Below are positions 39,011-50,200 of a DNA stretch of 64,000 nt, in pieces (within the stretch, counting starts at the first letter, position 1; every line of letters starts with the position of its first letter). The translations under genes and the position numbers were made by a program. The DNA is from Saturnia japonica (Eukaryota; Arthropoda; Insecta; Lepidoptera; Saturniidae): positions 6,262,001 to 6,326,000 of the forward strand of contig CM065322.1 in the NCBI GenBank assembly GCA_033032175.1. The letters run 5' to 3'. The notes under the pieces were generated by a model. It was not told the origin of the DNA and did no database searches. It saw nothing but the letters and a program-made list of their open reading frames with translations.

Positions 39011-39913
39011 GATGAAAGTTTGTATGAGTAAAGTTGAGAAAATTCAATGTCTTGTAAATAAGTCGGCAAAAAAATCGCGCTTATGTGCTTATGCTATTTT
39101 AACCTTAAGAGCTACATCAAAATAATGTACTGAATAAATATAGATGTTCAAGCAGTGAACATTTTTATTTAAAATATGAATTAAAATTATTAAGTTTTTT
39201 GCGGAACTATTTTCTCCAATTCCGTATAAATATTATCCAGATAAATATAGTTACCATAGTTAATAGTAACTGTGGTCATTTTATGAAGATTAAAATTGCC
39301 CTATAGATTATATAATTTAAATGAATTCCGTACAAATATCTTAAAATTACGCGAACTACCTATGAATAGCGCTTCGTAAGCTAAGCGGACTTTTTGAAAC
39401 GAATTATCAACATAAATGACGATACATTAGTAAATTGTACCTGTGCGAAGCCGAAGCCTAGTCTAATATAATGTCGGACAAAATTGTTTTCTAACGCTTG
39501 TCTTTACACGTTAAAAAATACCTATGGTATATAGGTCGCCCGTTTCCTGAATTCTTAGGATTTTAAATACAGACACACTTTTGTCTTGGCAAATACGTTA
39601 TTATAACATGTTTTTATCGAGTCACCTATATCTTATATGAACTCGTATAAATATAGAATTAACTACGCCATAACGACGTCAGTTGACGTCCTATTGACGT
39701 CACGCTCTTCTAGTAAGTGAAATAACGATCCCCTTTAAGTCCTACTTGGAATGTTGTTTACACTAGTCGAGATAAATCTCTAAGGACTTATGTGAAGAAA
39801 AACAATAGTCAGCATGTTATATTTACCTCATTTTTTATGTATAAAAAAAATTGACCGTCATGGGACGCCCGCGCCTGGCAGATGTGAAACAACTTAGTAA
39901 ATATTTAATAAAA

Positions 39914-39916
<3 letters not shown>

Positions 39917-39952
<36 letters not shown>

Positions 39953-39960
39953 ATGTGTGT
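39917..39960 (+). repeat. GT dinucleotide microsatellite
   Basis: An almost pure run of GT units, then interrupted GTAT and GAATGT units. Confidence 0.9.
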
Positions 39961-40309
39961 GAATGACTGACTGTCGCAGTACCAGTACCCAAAAGAAAGT
40001 CAATGAGAAGATGGTTATTCTACTAATATTTTTTTATAGTAGTCGTGATCTCAACCAACCGCTTTTAAGCTATCCATATTTTAACATGAAACTTTGAGAT
40101 GATCCAGTCTGTCAATTGAAAAAAACGAACTCGGTTCCACACCGCCTACGCTGGCCTAAGCGTCGCCACGCCGTCATCCGCAAACATTGGGTCAAGCACT
40201 CGGTTTGACTCGCCGCATTAGATATTTCACAATAATATCTCCTTAGGAAAGGGGCTCTAAGAAGAGAGATGAGCGCAGTGAAAACTCTTTGGAAATTTCA
40301 CTCTAAAAA

Positions 40310-40490
40310 TCCTAAGGAAAATCGCAGCCAAATAACATTGTGTTGTACTCCTGGGGTGGAGTAGGGTTTCCAGAACTCCTCGGGAAAGGGAACGCACTGG
40401 TGATACCAATGGTTTTACAAGCGTCCATAGGTTACGGGAGCCGCTTACCATCAGGCGGGTCGTATGCTTGTTTGCAACCTTATTTGCATA
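40310..40490 (+). repeat. Non-LTR 3'-end repeat (family A)
   Basis: AAATCGCAGCCAAATAACATTG, GAGTAGGGTTTCCAGAAC, GCGTCCATAGGTTACGGGAG, CGCTTACCATCAGGCGGG and GCTTGTTTGCAACC in standard family A order. Confidence 0.75.
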
Positions 40491-41237
40491 AGTCATATAG
40501 GAGTTCAAAAATTCTATTGGTATTTACATGGATTTAACCGATACTAATTCAGCATACTTCCCCTTTTCCAAAACAATGAGGGCTGTGATCCTAATGTTAA
40601 TCATTCTCACACGTCCCGAGTCTAACATGAAAAAAAAAAACAATATTATGATTACTTATACGTAGAAAATTGTAAAATTTATTACAGAAATTGTGTTATA
40701 ATTTTCCTAATTCAATAACAACGCTCTTAATAGCTATAAATCATATTGGAAATTTGTACTTTGTTTAAACAATCTTGATCACTTTATAACCACAGATATT
40801 ATGATTATTATGAACAAAATCAAAATATTAAATTTCTAGAAAAGGTTTAAGTAAAAATCTTAAAGTTTATTAGGTTAGTACTTTTTATTCAGATTATGTG
40901 AACATTTGAAGCATGTTGGTTATTAAGTAAGCAACATAATATATCTTTTGTTATGGAACTAAAATTAGTATCAGACGTAGAAATTGAAGTTTTGTTTTCT
41001 TGTTACTAAATTTGGTAAAAGTTTCTTAAAACTAAAAGATAAATGAATACAAAAACAGAAGTACCTATTAAGTAATTTAAAAAAGGTACATTTACTTTAT
41101 TGGTTACTTCAAATTTAATAACTGATATTATGATCAAAATTGCTTGGTCTTCTACACAATTAAGAACACTATAAGTGGCGTAAGCATGATATTTTGCCCT
41201 ACTTGTAGACTGTTCTGTATAGAAATAAGTGGACGCC

Positions 41238-42555
41238 ATGGACTTCAATGCCATAGCTGGTGAGGAGCTCGATTTCAATTTCAATTTAGATATTTTGAAA
41301 TTTTATCTCAAAATATTTACTTACTTTATGGTTGATAACAATTTATTGTTTTCAGTAATAATACTTTTGGTAGTCGTACAGCCTAATAGAGCAAATATGG
41401 ATTCATTAGAGGACATACTCGTATATCCGTTAGAAGCACCGTCGGTAAGAATAAATAAAAATTATGTAATTATTATTGATTAACTTAAAATTGAAGTGAA
41501 AGTTGAAGGAAACTATAATCTCATAAATAGTAAGTAGTGTTTGGTTTTTGCCAGAAAATTCAAAAACGAGAAACTGTTGGACGTAAAGATACTTTTATTG
41601 AGTTTATAGAAGAAAAATTAATCCAGCATTCGCAAGCTTTGGAACACCTTGTGAAAATGGTTCAAAGGAACGAAGAATTGACGAAACAGTTGATTGATAA
41701 TCTTGGTAAAAATATTGAAATGCCAAAAATGCCTAAAAAAGTCGAGGTACATCATAAGAATAGACGTAGTAGTATTGATATTGATGAAGAAATAGAGCAC
41801 CCTGTTGTAAGAATAGGTAGAAATATACCTAAATACGGAACATTGTTCAAAGATGTAATGTTAAAAGAAATGGAAAGTGATACCGATCCAACACCTCTGG
41901 TAGAATTGGATATACGGTCCATAAGCACACAGGTAAGTGAGGTGTAAATCTTTTGATCCGATTTCATCTAAAACAAGTTGTTTAAGTTGAGTTATTAATT
42001 CATTACTATAATCGTTTCAAAAATGAACACACACTTACCTTTTAATTTTATTTCATAACGCTGATTATAAATACTTTAAAAAATCAATAAACATATATTT
42101 CAGATACTTTTCATTTATTTATTTTGTAATTAAGTCAACAGTTATTTCTTTCATCCCTATACTTAACTTTAATGTTAACAAAATCAAAATTAAAACAAAC
42201 CATTCAGACGCTAGACTTACTATCTTTTCAGTTCTTAAGCCGTCGTTCATTGGAAGGTCCACCAAAGTCAGTCGCTATCCTTGAAGATGATAATAAAATT
42301 AGCCCTTGGTGTTCCATTGCGATGCTTTGCCGTAGGACCTTCAACCCTGTCTGCGGGTTCGATGACAATTTTGGCTTTGGGAAATTTGACGATGTCTGTC
42401 ACATGCTTACTGTTAATTGTTATTGGAAATACAGTAAGTGATTTCCTGCTAACTCTAATTTAAAATATTTTTGTTATCTTATTTTATCTTCTAATTCTAA
42501 TTGTTTTTCAGATTTCGCTCTGGTGCCTTCGTGTAAGCCAACTTCATGTCTATAA
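41238..42555 (+). CDS. KL5: secreted Kazal-like protein with an extra 126-codon helical exon
   Basis: Spliced model: 41238-41259, 41356-41444, 41555-41932, 42232-42433, 42512-42555 (244 aa). Exon 1 is 22 nt (M-D-F-N-A-I-A, G|GTGAGG); exon 2 adds the core IILLVVVQPNRAN, completing a signal peptide. Exon 3 is 378 nt, phase 0 on both sides, and is found only in this member: it is charged and probably helical (FIEFIEEKLIQHSQALEHL, ELTKQLIDNLGKN, then DIDEEIEHPVV). Exon 4 has a longer lead (FLSRRSLEGPPKS), then C-SIAML-C-RRTFNPV-C-GFDDNFG and FDDV-C-HMLTVN-C. NPVCGFDD is the best match in the cluster to a classical Kazal core. The tail FALVPSCKPTSCL adds two cysteines. The gene converges on KL6, stops 138 bases apart; an AATAAA lies at 42810. 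Confidence 0.8.
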
Positions 42556-42693
42556 ATCATTGCCTTAATTTCTAGAATATTTTTATAGTGCTTTGGCATA
42601 GTAACAAACTTTTGATAAGGGTTTTGGTATAAAATTAATCATTATTTTTATCTGTATATTTAATATTTGTATACATAGCCGGTAGTAAAAACT

Positions 42694-45574
42694 TCATCCG
42701 ATACCCGTTCCAAGTTCTTTAGGATTCGGACAAACACCTTCTTCTTCTTTTACATGCCTGTAAACTAAGATATTTCTATAAAACAACATCCTTATATTTA
42801 AACAGTTTAAATAAATTTTAAAATTTGAATTAAAACACTTATATGAATTCATTTATTACTGATAATTGTTCAAGTTTTATAGTATTGGCATTGAAATTAA
42901 TTAAATTATAACAAACGCAGAAAGGACTAGACAATTTTTACAAAGAAAACCGACTTGGTTTGAACACAACTTGAAATGATTTTGAGGAGCTCCCCGGTTT
43001 ATCTTCAAAGTCGAAGGTCCAATGCCAATCAAATTAAAAAGGTTTCAACCTTGAGGTATTCCCTTTCTATCAAAAAATAATCATCTAAATCGGTTTATAA
43101 ACAAAAAAGTTCAAATAGAGAATCTCTTCTTTTTTTGAAGTTGGTCAAAAATGTGAGATGCTCAGAAAAATCACACATAGAACCATATCTAGAACATAAG
43201 AAAATATATAAAATAGTGAAGTTACCCATGCTGTATTCACAGGAATACTCGTATAAATCGCATAAGTCCAAAAATGTTCGCGCTTCGTTTACTGATTTGC
43301 CGCAAATTATAACACTGTCGTGGAAACATGCGTATGCGTGCTCGCACAACTTTTTTAGTTCTGTCTGAAACAAGAGTACGTTGTTTAAAAATTACTTAAT
43401 AAGCGATAAATTAATTAGGAAACTGAATTTGGAACGATTGCTGATTTTTTAGTGATTCAATAAAATCACAGCACTATGTATGTGATGGTTTATATTTAGT
43501 ATTCGACAGCTGCCGTAAGCACTGGGAGAAAATTTTCTTAGTAATACCAACAAATACCATGCGCTAAAACTTTTATGTATTTTGTTATGTATTAGATGAT
43601 ACTGTAACGTGATATGCTGAAGTGTGTCACTTCACTGTATGACATACCAGTACTAATCGACGAAATAAAACCGTTTTAATGGATTGTTGTTGAGGTACAC
43701 AAATGCAGTTATTAACAAATTTGGACACGCGAAGTGTCCGAAAGTATGCCACAGTGGCGCGGGTATGCCATGGGAAGGAAAAAAGGACGTTGTACACTGA
43801 CCTTGCTCCATTCTGCTGCGTATCAGCAAATTTGCTCCAGGTTGTCTTGTAGAGCCGCGTCCTTAATTATATTTCGAGGAAGTTTTCGCGAATTTAGGCG
43901 ATTTTCAACGTGAGCGCGGGGTGCGTGGGACCAATAAATCTCGACCTCTGTGCGAGCGCGTGACGAAGGCAGTGTAGTGTAGGTAACAAATCGTACACGA
44001 CGGGGGAGTGGGTGGCAGATGGTAAGTGATATATAAAACGCGAGATGGCGTTATAAAAATTAGTCAACATAATGATATAATTGTGCTAAACGTTTTATTC
44101 CCTCTTGTGTATGCTGAATTGCGGAACACATATTTAGGAAGCATGAACATTACTATTGTACTTTTGAAATTGTGTGAGGCCTATGTAATATGACACGTCA
44201 AAACCTTGCAAAAATTTACTTTATCATGCAGTTCGTTTTTTTTATAGTACCATGGTGATAACCAAGCCTGTGATCAGTCGGTAAATGCTTACCACAGCCT
44301 ATGGACGCTTGTAATACCAGAAGCCTTTAAACCCTTTAAAAAGGAGAGCGTCCTTTTAAAGAACCCCATACAGTACTCCTCTGGGAAAACTTCAACAGGG
44401 AGATTATCCCGCATATTTATTATTCGCGTAAGAAAACTCCTCTGAAACTGGACTGTTCGCGACCATTTAGTTTCCAAGATCTGAGAATAAACTTCCTGCC
44501 GATGGCGAGCGGTGGGCTGGCGAAAGGTAACCGTTGGCATCATATGAAATCATTTCTTGCAATACAACCAATTATACAAATCTCAACAACATACAATGCT
44601 GTTATCGATATCTACTGCTAGACATAGGTCTACCCTTAAAGTCGCCACTGGACTAGTTCTTCAGTCCTTCGAATCCAGTCGATTCCAACCATCCTGTGCA
44701 GTTTTTCACACTATTTTGCAGGGGGAAGGGGGAGCACTCTACATTACATTTATCACATCGGTTATAAGTTCTTCAGCGAGCTAATTATTTGAGCTATCGA
44801 TAACCTTAGTTCTCTGTTCGATTACATTATTGCTCATCCTATCTTTCAAAGCGACCCTGATTGTTTGAAAGACAGAAAGGTTACAGAAATGTCTTTGGAG
44901 ATTTCTTTTAGCTCAACTTGGGGCAGTCCGACTGGTGGAATACCTCCACCCCATAGAAGATCGCAGCGAAAAAACCTTGTATTGTATTCCTGTAGTCAAT
45001 AGGGTTTCCAGGACTTTTTGGGTAGGGACGTTTAAGGTTGTCAACGCGTTAGTAATACATTGCAAGCCTCTGATATAGACAATCAACTAATCAACCTATA
45101 GAGGTTACGGTAGTTAATTTCCACCAGACGGGCCGTATGTTTTTTTCATAGTAGCGCGGCAAATTGACTGATGGTACGCACAGTACAATCCAAACACAAC
45201 GGCGATCACCGAGAGATCGATATCTGTTAGCAGTCGTCGCTGTCACGCCGGCCTACATTAATATCTCTTTACGTTACGCTTGAAGGATCTAATGTCGTAA
45301 GAAGGAGGGTACAAATTGGCAGAGAGATGGTTCCACCGTTCCACGGTACAACAAAGTTAAAACATAGAGAATTTTTGTCACCTTTTGCTATCAAGAGAAC
45401 ATATCTTAGTTTTATTTTAAAAAGATATTAATCTACTTTTCTAGGATACTAAACACATTAAAGAAAAACTTTTATTTTAGATATAAGATAATAGTACAAT
45501 TTTTTTCTTTGACTTACCAAATGTGATTTATCCCCAACTAAGTGACAATTGGCAATTGATATTACAAACATCAT
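42694..45574 (-). CDS. KL6: secreted Kazal-like cysteine-rich protein
   Basis: Spliced minus-strand model: 45574-45518, 43364-43226, 42764-42694 (108 aa). Exon 1 encodes MMFVISIANCHLVGDKSHL and ends in phase 0 at a strong donor (TTG|GTAAGTC). The cysteine exon starts after CTTGTTTCAG and reads C-EHAYA-C-FHDSVII-C-GKSVNEA, then FLDL-C-DLYEYS-C, ending in phase 1. The tail begins after ATATCTTAG and reads YRHVKEEEGVCPNPKE, supplying the sixth cysteine, with a short acidic patch. The signal is short and contains a cysteine. The first intron (43365-45517) carries retroelement fragments and a G+C-rich patch at about 43700-44000. The KL5 stop lies just beyond its 3' end. Confidence 0.7.
44285..44545 (-). 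mobile_element. Non-LTR retroelement 3' fragment, in KL6 intron 1
   Basis: The minus-strand frame encodes QFQRSFLTRIINMRDNLPVEVF and MGFFKRTLSFLKG, similar to the C-terminal end of Jockey-type reverse transcriptases (N-x-LP-x-x-VF, FKR). Heavily truncated. Confidence 0.65.
44925..45370. repeat. Adjacent family A and family B repeat copies, in KL6 intron 1
   Basis: Family A (plus) spans about 44925-45145 (CCACCCCATAGAAGATCGC, CAATAGGGTTTCCAGGAC). Family B (minus) spans about 45165-45370 (GTACGCACAGTACAATCC, ACGGCGATCACCGAGAGATC, GTTACGCTTGAAGGATC). Confidence 0.65.
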
Positions 45575-45599
45575 ACGCCATAATTGTCTTATATTATAT

Positions 45600-46430
45600 C
45601 TCGACATTAGTCTATGGGCACGTATCTGTTAACAAAGAGCAGGAACAATTAGTATCAATTTTACTACAGCGAGTTACATCACTGGCAAAACTAGACAATT
45701 ACTGGATGTTTGTCAAATACGCATCGTTGCTTAAATTGTGTGGATAAAGACAATAATGAAGGGGCTAATTGCTTTAAGCTTGAACAAGTTGTTTATAAAC
45801 GAGAGGTATTTCGCTCGAAATATGTATATTGTCTTGTTTTAAGTACATATTATGAAAAGCTGTTATAATTTCTAGGAATTTACTGTTAGTTGTTGAATGG
45901 AAATTAATTTGTAACTAATATCGCTTAAGGTAAAAAAAAGTTCTCATTTATTGAAAAATAAAACTGGTTATTTAAAGGGGCTTTTACAACTGGTGTATGC
46001 CAGCCCAATGAGAGTATACCCAAGTTGAACAAAAGAAAACAAAAGCAATTAACTAAATAAAAAGACTACATACTAAATTAATAACTATAATTGAAAAACG
46101 GTTCAATTTAGCTTTATTTGCTATCAAAATAAGGTTTATGTATTTTGCTGTATTATAATTAGTATAGCCAGTTGATAATAGTGGCAAGTAATAAACTTTT
46201 GATGAGTAAAAAGCAGCTTATGAAATGATTTGTACATGTTCCTTTTTTTACAAACAAATTTTTTGATTTATCTGATAGTGGTTGGTTAATTGTTTGTATT
46301 TTAAAAGATTACGAGCTGTACTCAAATATCTTTTTATTATATATTTGAAGGTTCTGTAGCACATTATGCCATATCAGAACCATATACATATACATTACTG
46401 TTAATTAATTCAAAAACCATAATTTTTAAA
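45600..46430. other. Intergenic stretch between KL6 and KL7
   Basis: No gene supported. AT-rich sequence without a recognised repeat. Confidence 0.45.
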
Positions 46431-46439
46431 TAATAAAAC

Positions 46440-46445
46440 TTTATT
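46440..46445 (-). terminator. Polyadenylation signal of KL7
   Basis: AATAAA on the minus strand, about 92 bases after the KL7 stop codon, the best-placed signal for this gene. Confidence 0.5.
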
Positions 46446-46536
46446 TCCAGTACATTTTTCGTTTATGAATGATAAATATGAATGAAAACATAGAAACGAA
46501 GTAGTTTCACGCATCTAATTTTCTGTAAAGGTGTAA

Positions 46537-47770
46537 TTAGTCATCATAGTAATTATTGGTAGGCCGACGCGATACTGTTAATACTGACTTATCTTCTGGA
46601 CATCCCGTTTGCTTATAATCTGAAATAGAGGAGTTTATATTTTAATACATAAGTATTGGAAAATCAAGTTTCATTGATTAAGTGCCAGACTTTGAAGACT
46701 ATGAAATGTCATGAAGATGTATTTGAGGACTATACACAAAACAAATAAACTGTTCAATAAATAATAATGAACTGAAACTTCAATTAATTACTTAGAGAGA
46801 TAAGTAACCTGAAAAATAGTGATAGATAGAATATTTCTTGTATTATTTAGATTAACTTGTAAGCTGAATATTAATATTTAATACTATAAGTAATAATCGT
46901 AAATAAAGTATATAAAATGTGATTTATACTAACTTCTTCTCCTAATGCAATTAAAATCAAACATATCGCAGAGGTCCTTGAAGCCCATGACATCACCAGC
47001 GTGGCTTATACCGCAGATAGGAACCCGATCATGATTGCAAACTTTCGCCATGCTACACCACTTAGCACCCATCTATTGAGATTATATTGACAGAATAAAA
47101 AGTATTTACAAAATATTTCTACTTTATTTGTGGTATACTTTTAAGTTTTTATATTACGGTTTGGTTAGGTTTCACAACATTTTGGAGTAATCTATAGAAG
47201 CGAGAAAATCTTTTAAATATTTTGCAACTACTATCAAAAAACTGTATACTATATATAGATTTATAAAAAACCTAAATTATAAAAGGAATAGATGAGAAAA
47301 TTTATGTATAAATAAATATACTAAAGGCATTGATTGGTTTTTAAAGGAAAGAATTTTTGAATACAATCAATGTAAAGGGTTGAAACTTTACTTTTTTTAC
47401 CTTCCGCCCCATCGCTATATCTTCGTTATCACGGTCTTGAGGTGGGCCATGAGTGAATACGTGTGAAACGGTAAGCCACATCAGAAAGAAAACTGAAAAT
47501 TAACAAAAATCTTCAACGCTAAATACAAAAGAATTGGTTTTCGCTCTTGCGGTATTATCTGTCTATCTTCACAATGCTGATTCGGTTGAATATGTTTTAT
47601 ATTATTGAAATTTACTATATTCTTACTAATACTTTGTGTGTCGTCATTGCAAATGGGTTTTAATATTCAATATTTCGTGAAGAAAGTATCGCTAGCTAAG
47701 TATTTATAATTTTATGATTATTAATTAATTATATTATTAAAGTTGTACCTGATATAATATATAAAGACAT
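46537..47770 (-). CDS. KL7: secreted Kazal-like cysteine-rich protein
   Basis: Spliced minus-strand model: 47770-47749, 47492-47401, 47072-46934, 46619-46537 (111 aa). Exon 1 is 22 nt (M-S-L-Y-I-I-S, G|GTACAA). Exon 2 adds FFLMWLTVSHVFTHG, a strong signal peptide, plus a linker (PPQDRDNEDIAMGRK), ending in phase 0 at AAG|GTAAAA. The cysteine exon reads C-SMAKV-C-NHDRVPI-C-GISHAGD, then FKDL-C-DMFDFN-C and ends in phase 1. The tail YKQTGCPEDKS has the sixth cysteine in the T-G-C-P setting also seen in KL1 (VTGCPT) and KL2 (SGCPKN). PICGISHAGD is close to a Kazal core. The gene starts only 182 bases beyond the stop of KL8 on the same strand. Confidence 0.75.
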
Positions 47771-47952
47771 ATTTATATTTCGAACTATTTCCTTTGACAG
47801 ATAGGGAGCAAGTGACTTGGTCTGATAGTAACTTACATGTTGTTATGAACGTTCGTCTATTGTCTAAATGTTTACGTAAACTTCCCGTTAATTGCTTTCG
47901 TTCTAGAATTCCTCGAAGTAGTTAAATTATGCGACGTAATTGTTATATTATA

Positions 47953-49015
47953 CTACATTTGCGGGATACTCCTGCATTCGCTAGTTGAAATTATATGGAA
48001 GTCTGTAATAATAAAATTATAATATATATATATTAATATTATATTTCTTTATGTCATCCAATTAGGTCACATTGTTTAGGAAACAAGTATTAAGTACGAT
48101 GTGGTGCAGCGATAAATATTTTGGTAGAAAATGAACCATGTATGAAATGTTTAAAAAAATAAAAATAAATTAACAATGCTTTAGTAATTCAAGCGAGCGT
48201 AGCCGTCAGGATAGTTAGTATATACAGGATGGATTTTAGAGATGTGGCAGTAAAGGGGTAGGTAGCTTAAGTGTTCTAGCTACAGGAAAACTTTCTATTT
48301 TGAGTCTTAACATGCCTAAAGTGTACAGTCAGCAAAAATCTGGGTAATTTACACAAAAACTTTTTATGCCAACCGATATAATTTCTTATTGACTGTACCC
48401 GCGGCTACGCTCGCGTGGACTACAGAACGCCGCGCGCCGCTCCGTCAATCGGAGACACGCGCGAATCATGCTACCCCCGCTCCCGTATTTTTTTAAAGAA
48501 ACAACAAATGCTTATTTTGGGTGATCCTTAGAAGATGTGTTCTAGCTGACTTTTTTGTAGGTCTTTTTAAGGTTTACAATTACGTAGTACATTACTTTAT
48601 TAAATCTCTTATGGTTTATTCAGCGTAAGCCATTTAAAACATTACCCGGAACAAACAGACATACAGACATAAAACAATTTTAAAATTATTTTTTTGTTAT
48701 ATGTGTCATATATGTTTTCATATGCATTTGGTAAAAAGTTGACATTACAAACAGACACTTAAATTTTATTAATTGTTTAGATAGATTTCAATTGATAGTT
48801 CTTTCCATTAAATATATTTATGAAAATATTATTTCCATTAAATTATAATACTATTTATTATAAAAAAAATAGAAATATTTACTACTATTATATTCGCAGT
48901 TGAATTCTAAAACGTCACACTTATTTAGGAACCATCTTAACTCCTTTGTATTGGAATCCAGGGCGCATTTTCTACTACCAAAGTGATGGCAGATGTAGGC
49001 GCCTAAACACGCTGG
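47953..49015 (-). CDS. KL8: Kazal-like cysteine-rich protein (signal exon not found)
   Basis: Two exons are supported on the minus strand: 49015-48883 and 48002-47953. The cysteine exon starts in phase 0 after ACAATTCCAG and reads PA-C-LGAYI-C-HHFGSRK-C-ALDSNTKE, then FLNK-C-DVLEFN-C, ending in phase 1 at A|GTAAAT. The residue after the third cysteine is Ala, not Gly. The tail exon follows TTTATTATTACAG and reads FHIISTSECRSIPQM, stop, giving the sixth cysteine. No convincing signal exon turned up between 49016 and the start of KL9; one hydrophobic phase-0 stretch near 49872-49930 has no start codon. Family B and D insertions flank the cysteine exon. The gene may be intact with an unseen first exon, or partial. 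Confidence 0.55.
48180..48790. repeat. Dispersed repeats (family D and a G+C-rich unit), in KL8 intron
   Basis: CCGCGGCTACGCTCGCGTGG, then CTCCCGTATTTTTTTAAAG, ATGCTTATTTTGGGTGATCC and TTTATTCAGCGTAAGCC match family D at 62270-62490 in the same order. Confidence 0.6.
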
Positions 49016-49084
49016 CTGGAATTGTACATTATTATAATTATTTTGACGTATATGATTAAACATTTTATAATGGCACGGTAAAAT

Positions 49085-49228
49085 GACAGTCCTGTACCTG
49101 GTGGTATGGATGGTACAATCCAAAAACAACGGCGATGGAAAAGGAGACCAGCAGTCCATTGACGGATGTCGCTTTCATGCCGGCCTTTTGGAAGCTCGAT
49201 ATAAAATCGGCTGATCCCGAATCGCAAC
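49085..49228 (-). repeat. Family B fragment upstream of the KL8 cysteine exon
   Basis: GGTACAATCCAAAAACAACGGC, CAGTCCATTGACGGATG and TTTCATGCCGGCC match other family B copies. Confidence 0.55.
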
Positions 49229-49956
49229 AAACTAACCGAGAGTCACTGTCACAAGTTCATCACCATCATCAGATATATTATAACCCAACTTGATTACTGG
49301 ATATACACCAGATGTATTTATTTTATTTAGTGATAAAAGGTTATCTTTCAGCTAATAAAATACATATATAAAAAAATAATATACAGACGGCCATTTAAAA
49401 GTTCACACAGATATACAGTAATAACTAAGGAGACGGATGCTCTTTCATACAGACATGAACCTGGGTAAAAAAAGAGATGTAAAAATATGAAAACGGTGCA
49501 AATTAATAGCTAATGCATTATCAAACAGTCACTGAAAAAAGCGGATTTTTGGCAAACTAAAAGCAGAGATTTAGGATATTTCGTAAAAGCGAAGCGATGT
49601 AATAAACTTCAATTGAACTATTTTTGAAGTAGCATTAATATTAAAAAGGGTTATTGTTTATTTTAAAGTTATTACTTTACTTATTTTGTTGATTGTGAAT
49701 TTTATTGATGTACGATTTTAAAAACAAAAATATATTCGATTTTATAAACCACATTTCAACTAATTATATTCTGGGTCCAGAAATACCCGTCTCCTTTGGT
49801 TGCTAAAATTAGCCAAAAAATTGACTGGTTAGTCTTTTTTTAAGTGGGAGAAAACTGCATTTTAACGGGTGTTACATTACTGCTATGATCACGGTGATTG
49901 TGATTAAGTCGGAAATAATTATTGTAGTACCTATCACCCAGAAAATAAAGTTTACA

Positions 49957-50007
49957 ATGCTTACATTTTTTCTTTTGGTCGTTAGTTTATGTGCTATCAC
50001 TAAAACT
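49957..50007 (+). other. Candidate alternative signal-peptide exon for KL9
   Basis: ATG opens a 17-codon frame, MLTFFLLVVSLCAITKT, an almost ideal signal peptide, followed directly by GTAAAA in phase 0. That phase would join correctly to the KL9 cysteine exon at 51326. It lies 193 bases before the other KL9 start. It could be an alternative first exon or a relic of another member. Confidence 0.4.
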
Positions 50008-50200
50008 GTAAAAACTTCGATTATCATTAACCATTTAGTAAGACTCATTAATCTGTGACAATGTTACTATAATAAATGCATAAAAATTGTTAGTGAAAGT
50101 ATACGCTTTATCAAGTTACGATGTCGTTAAATTAACATCAAAATGTTTATCTGAAATGTATAATATAAATCAAATGTATATTTATGTATAAGACTTCGAT

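Larger units (their letters stand above)
37581..41230. other. Intergenic stretch between KL4 and KL5 (divergent promoters)
   Basis: No gene supported. It carries dispersed repeats at 37640-37890 and 38840-39010, a GT microsatellite at 39917-39960, and a family A copy at 40310-40490. KL4 runs left and KL5 right, so both promoters should lie at its two ends. Confidence 0.5.

Noticed and set aside
42754..42764. Alternative acceptor for the KL6 tail at TTTACAG
   Set aside because: It would give Gly-Met-stop; the acceptor ATATCTTAG just upstream keeps the frame open with a cysteine.
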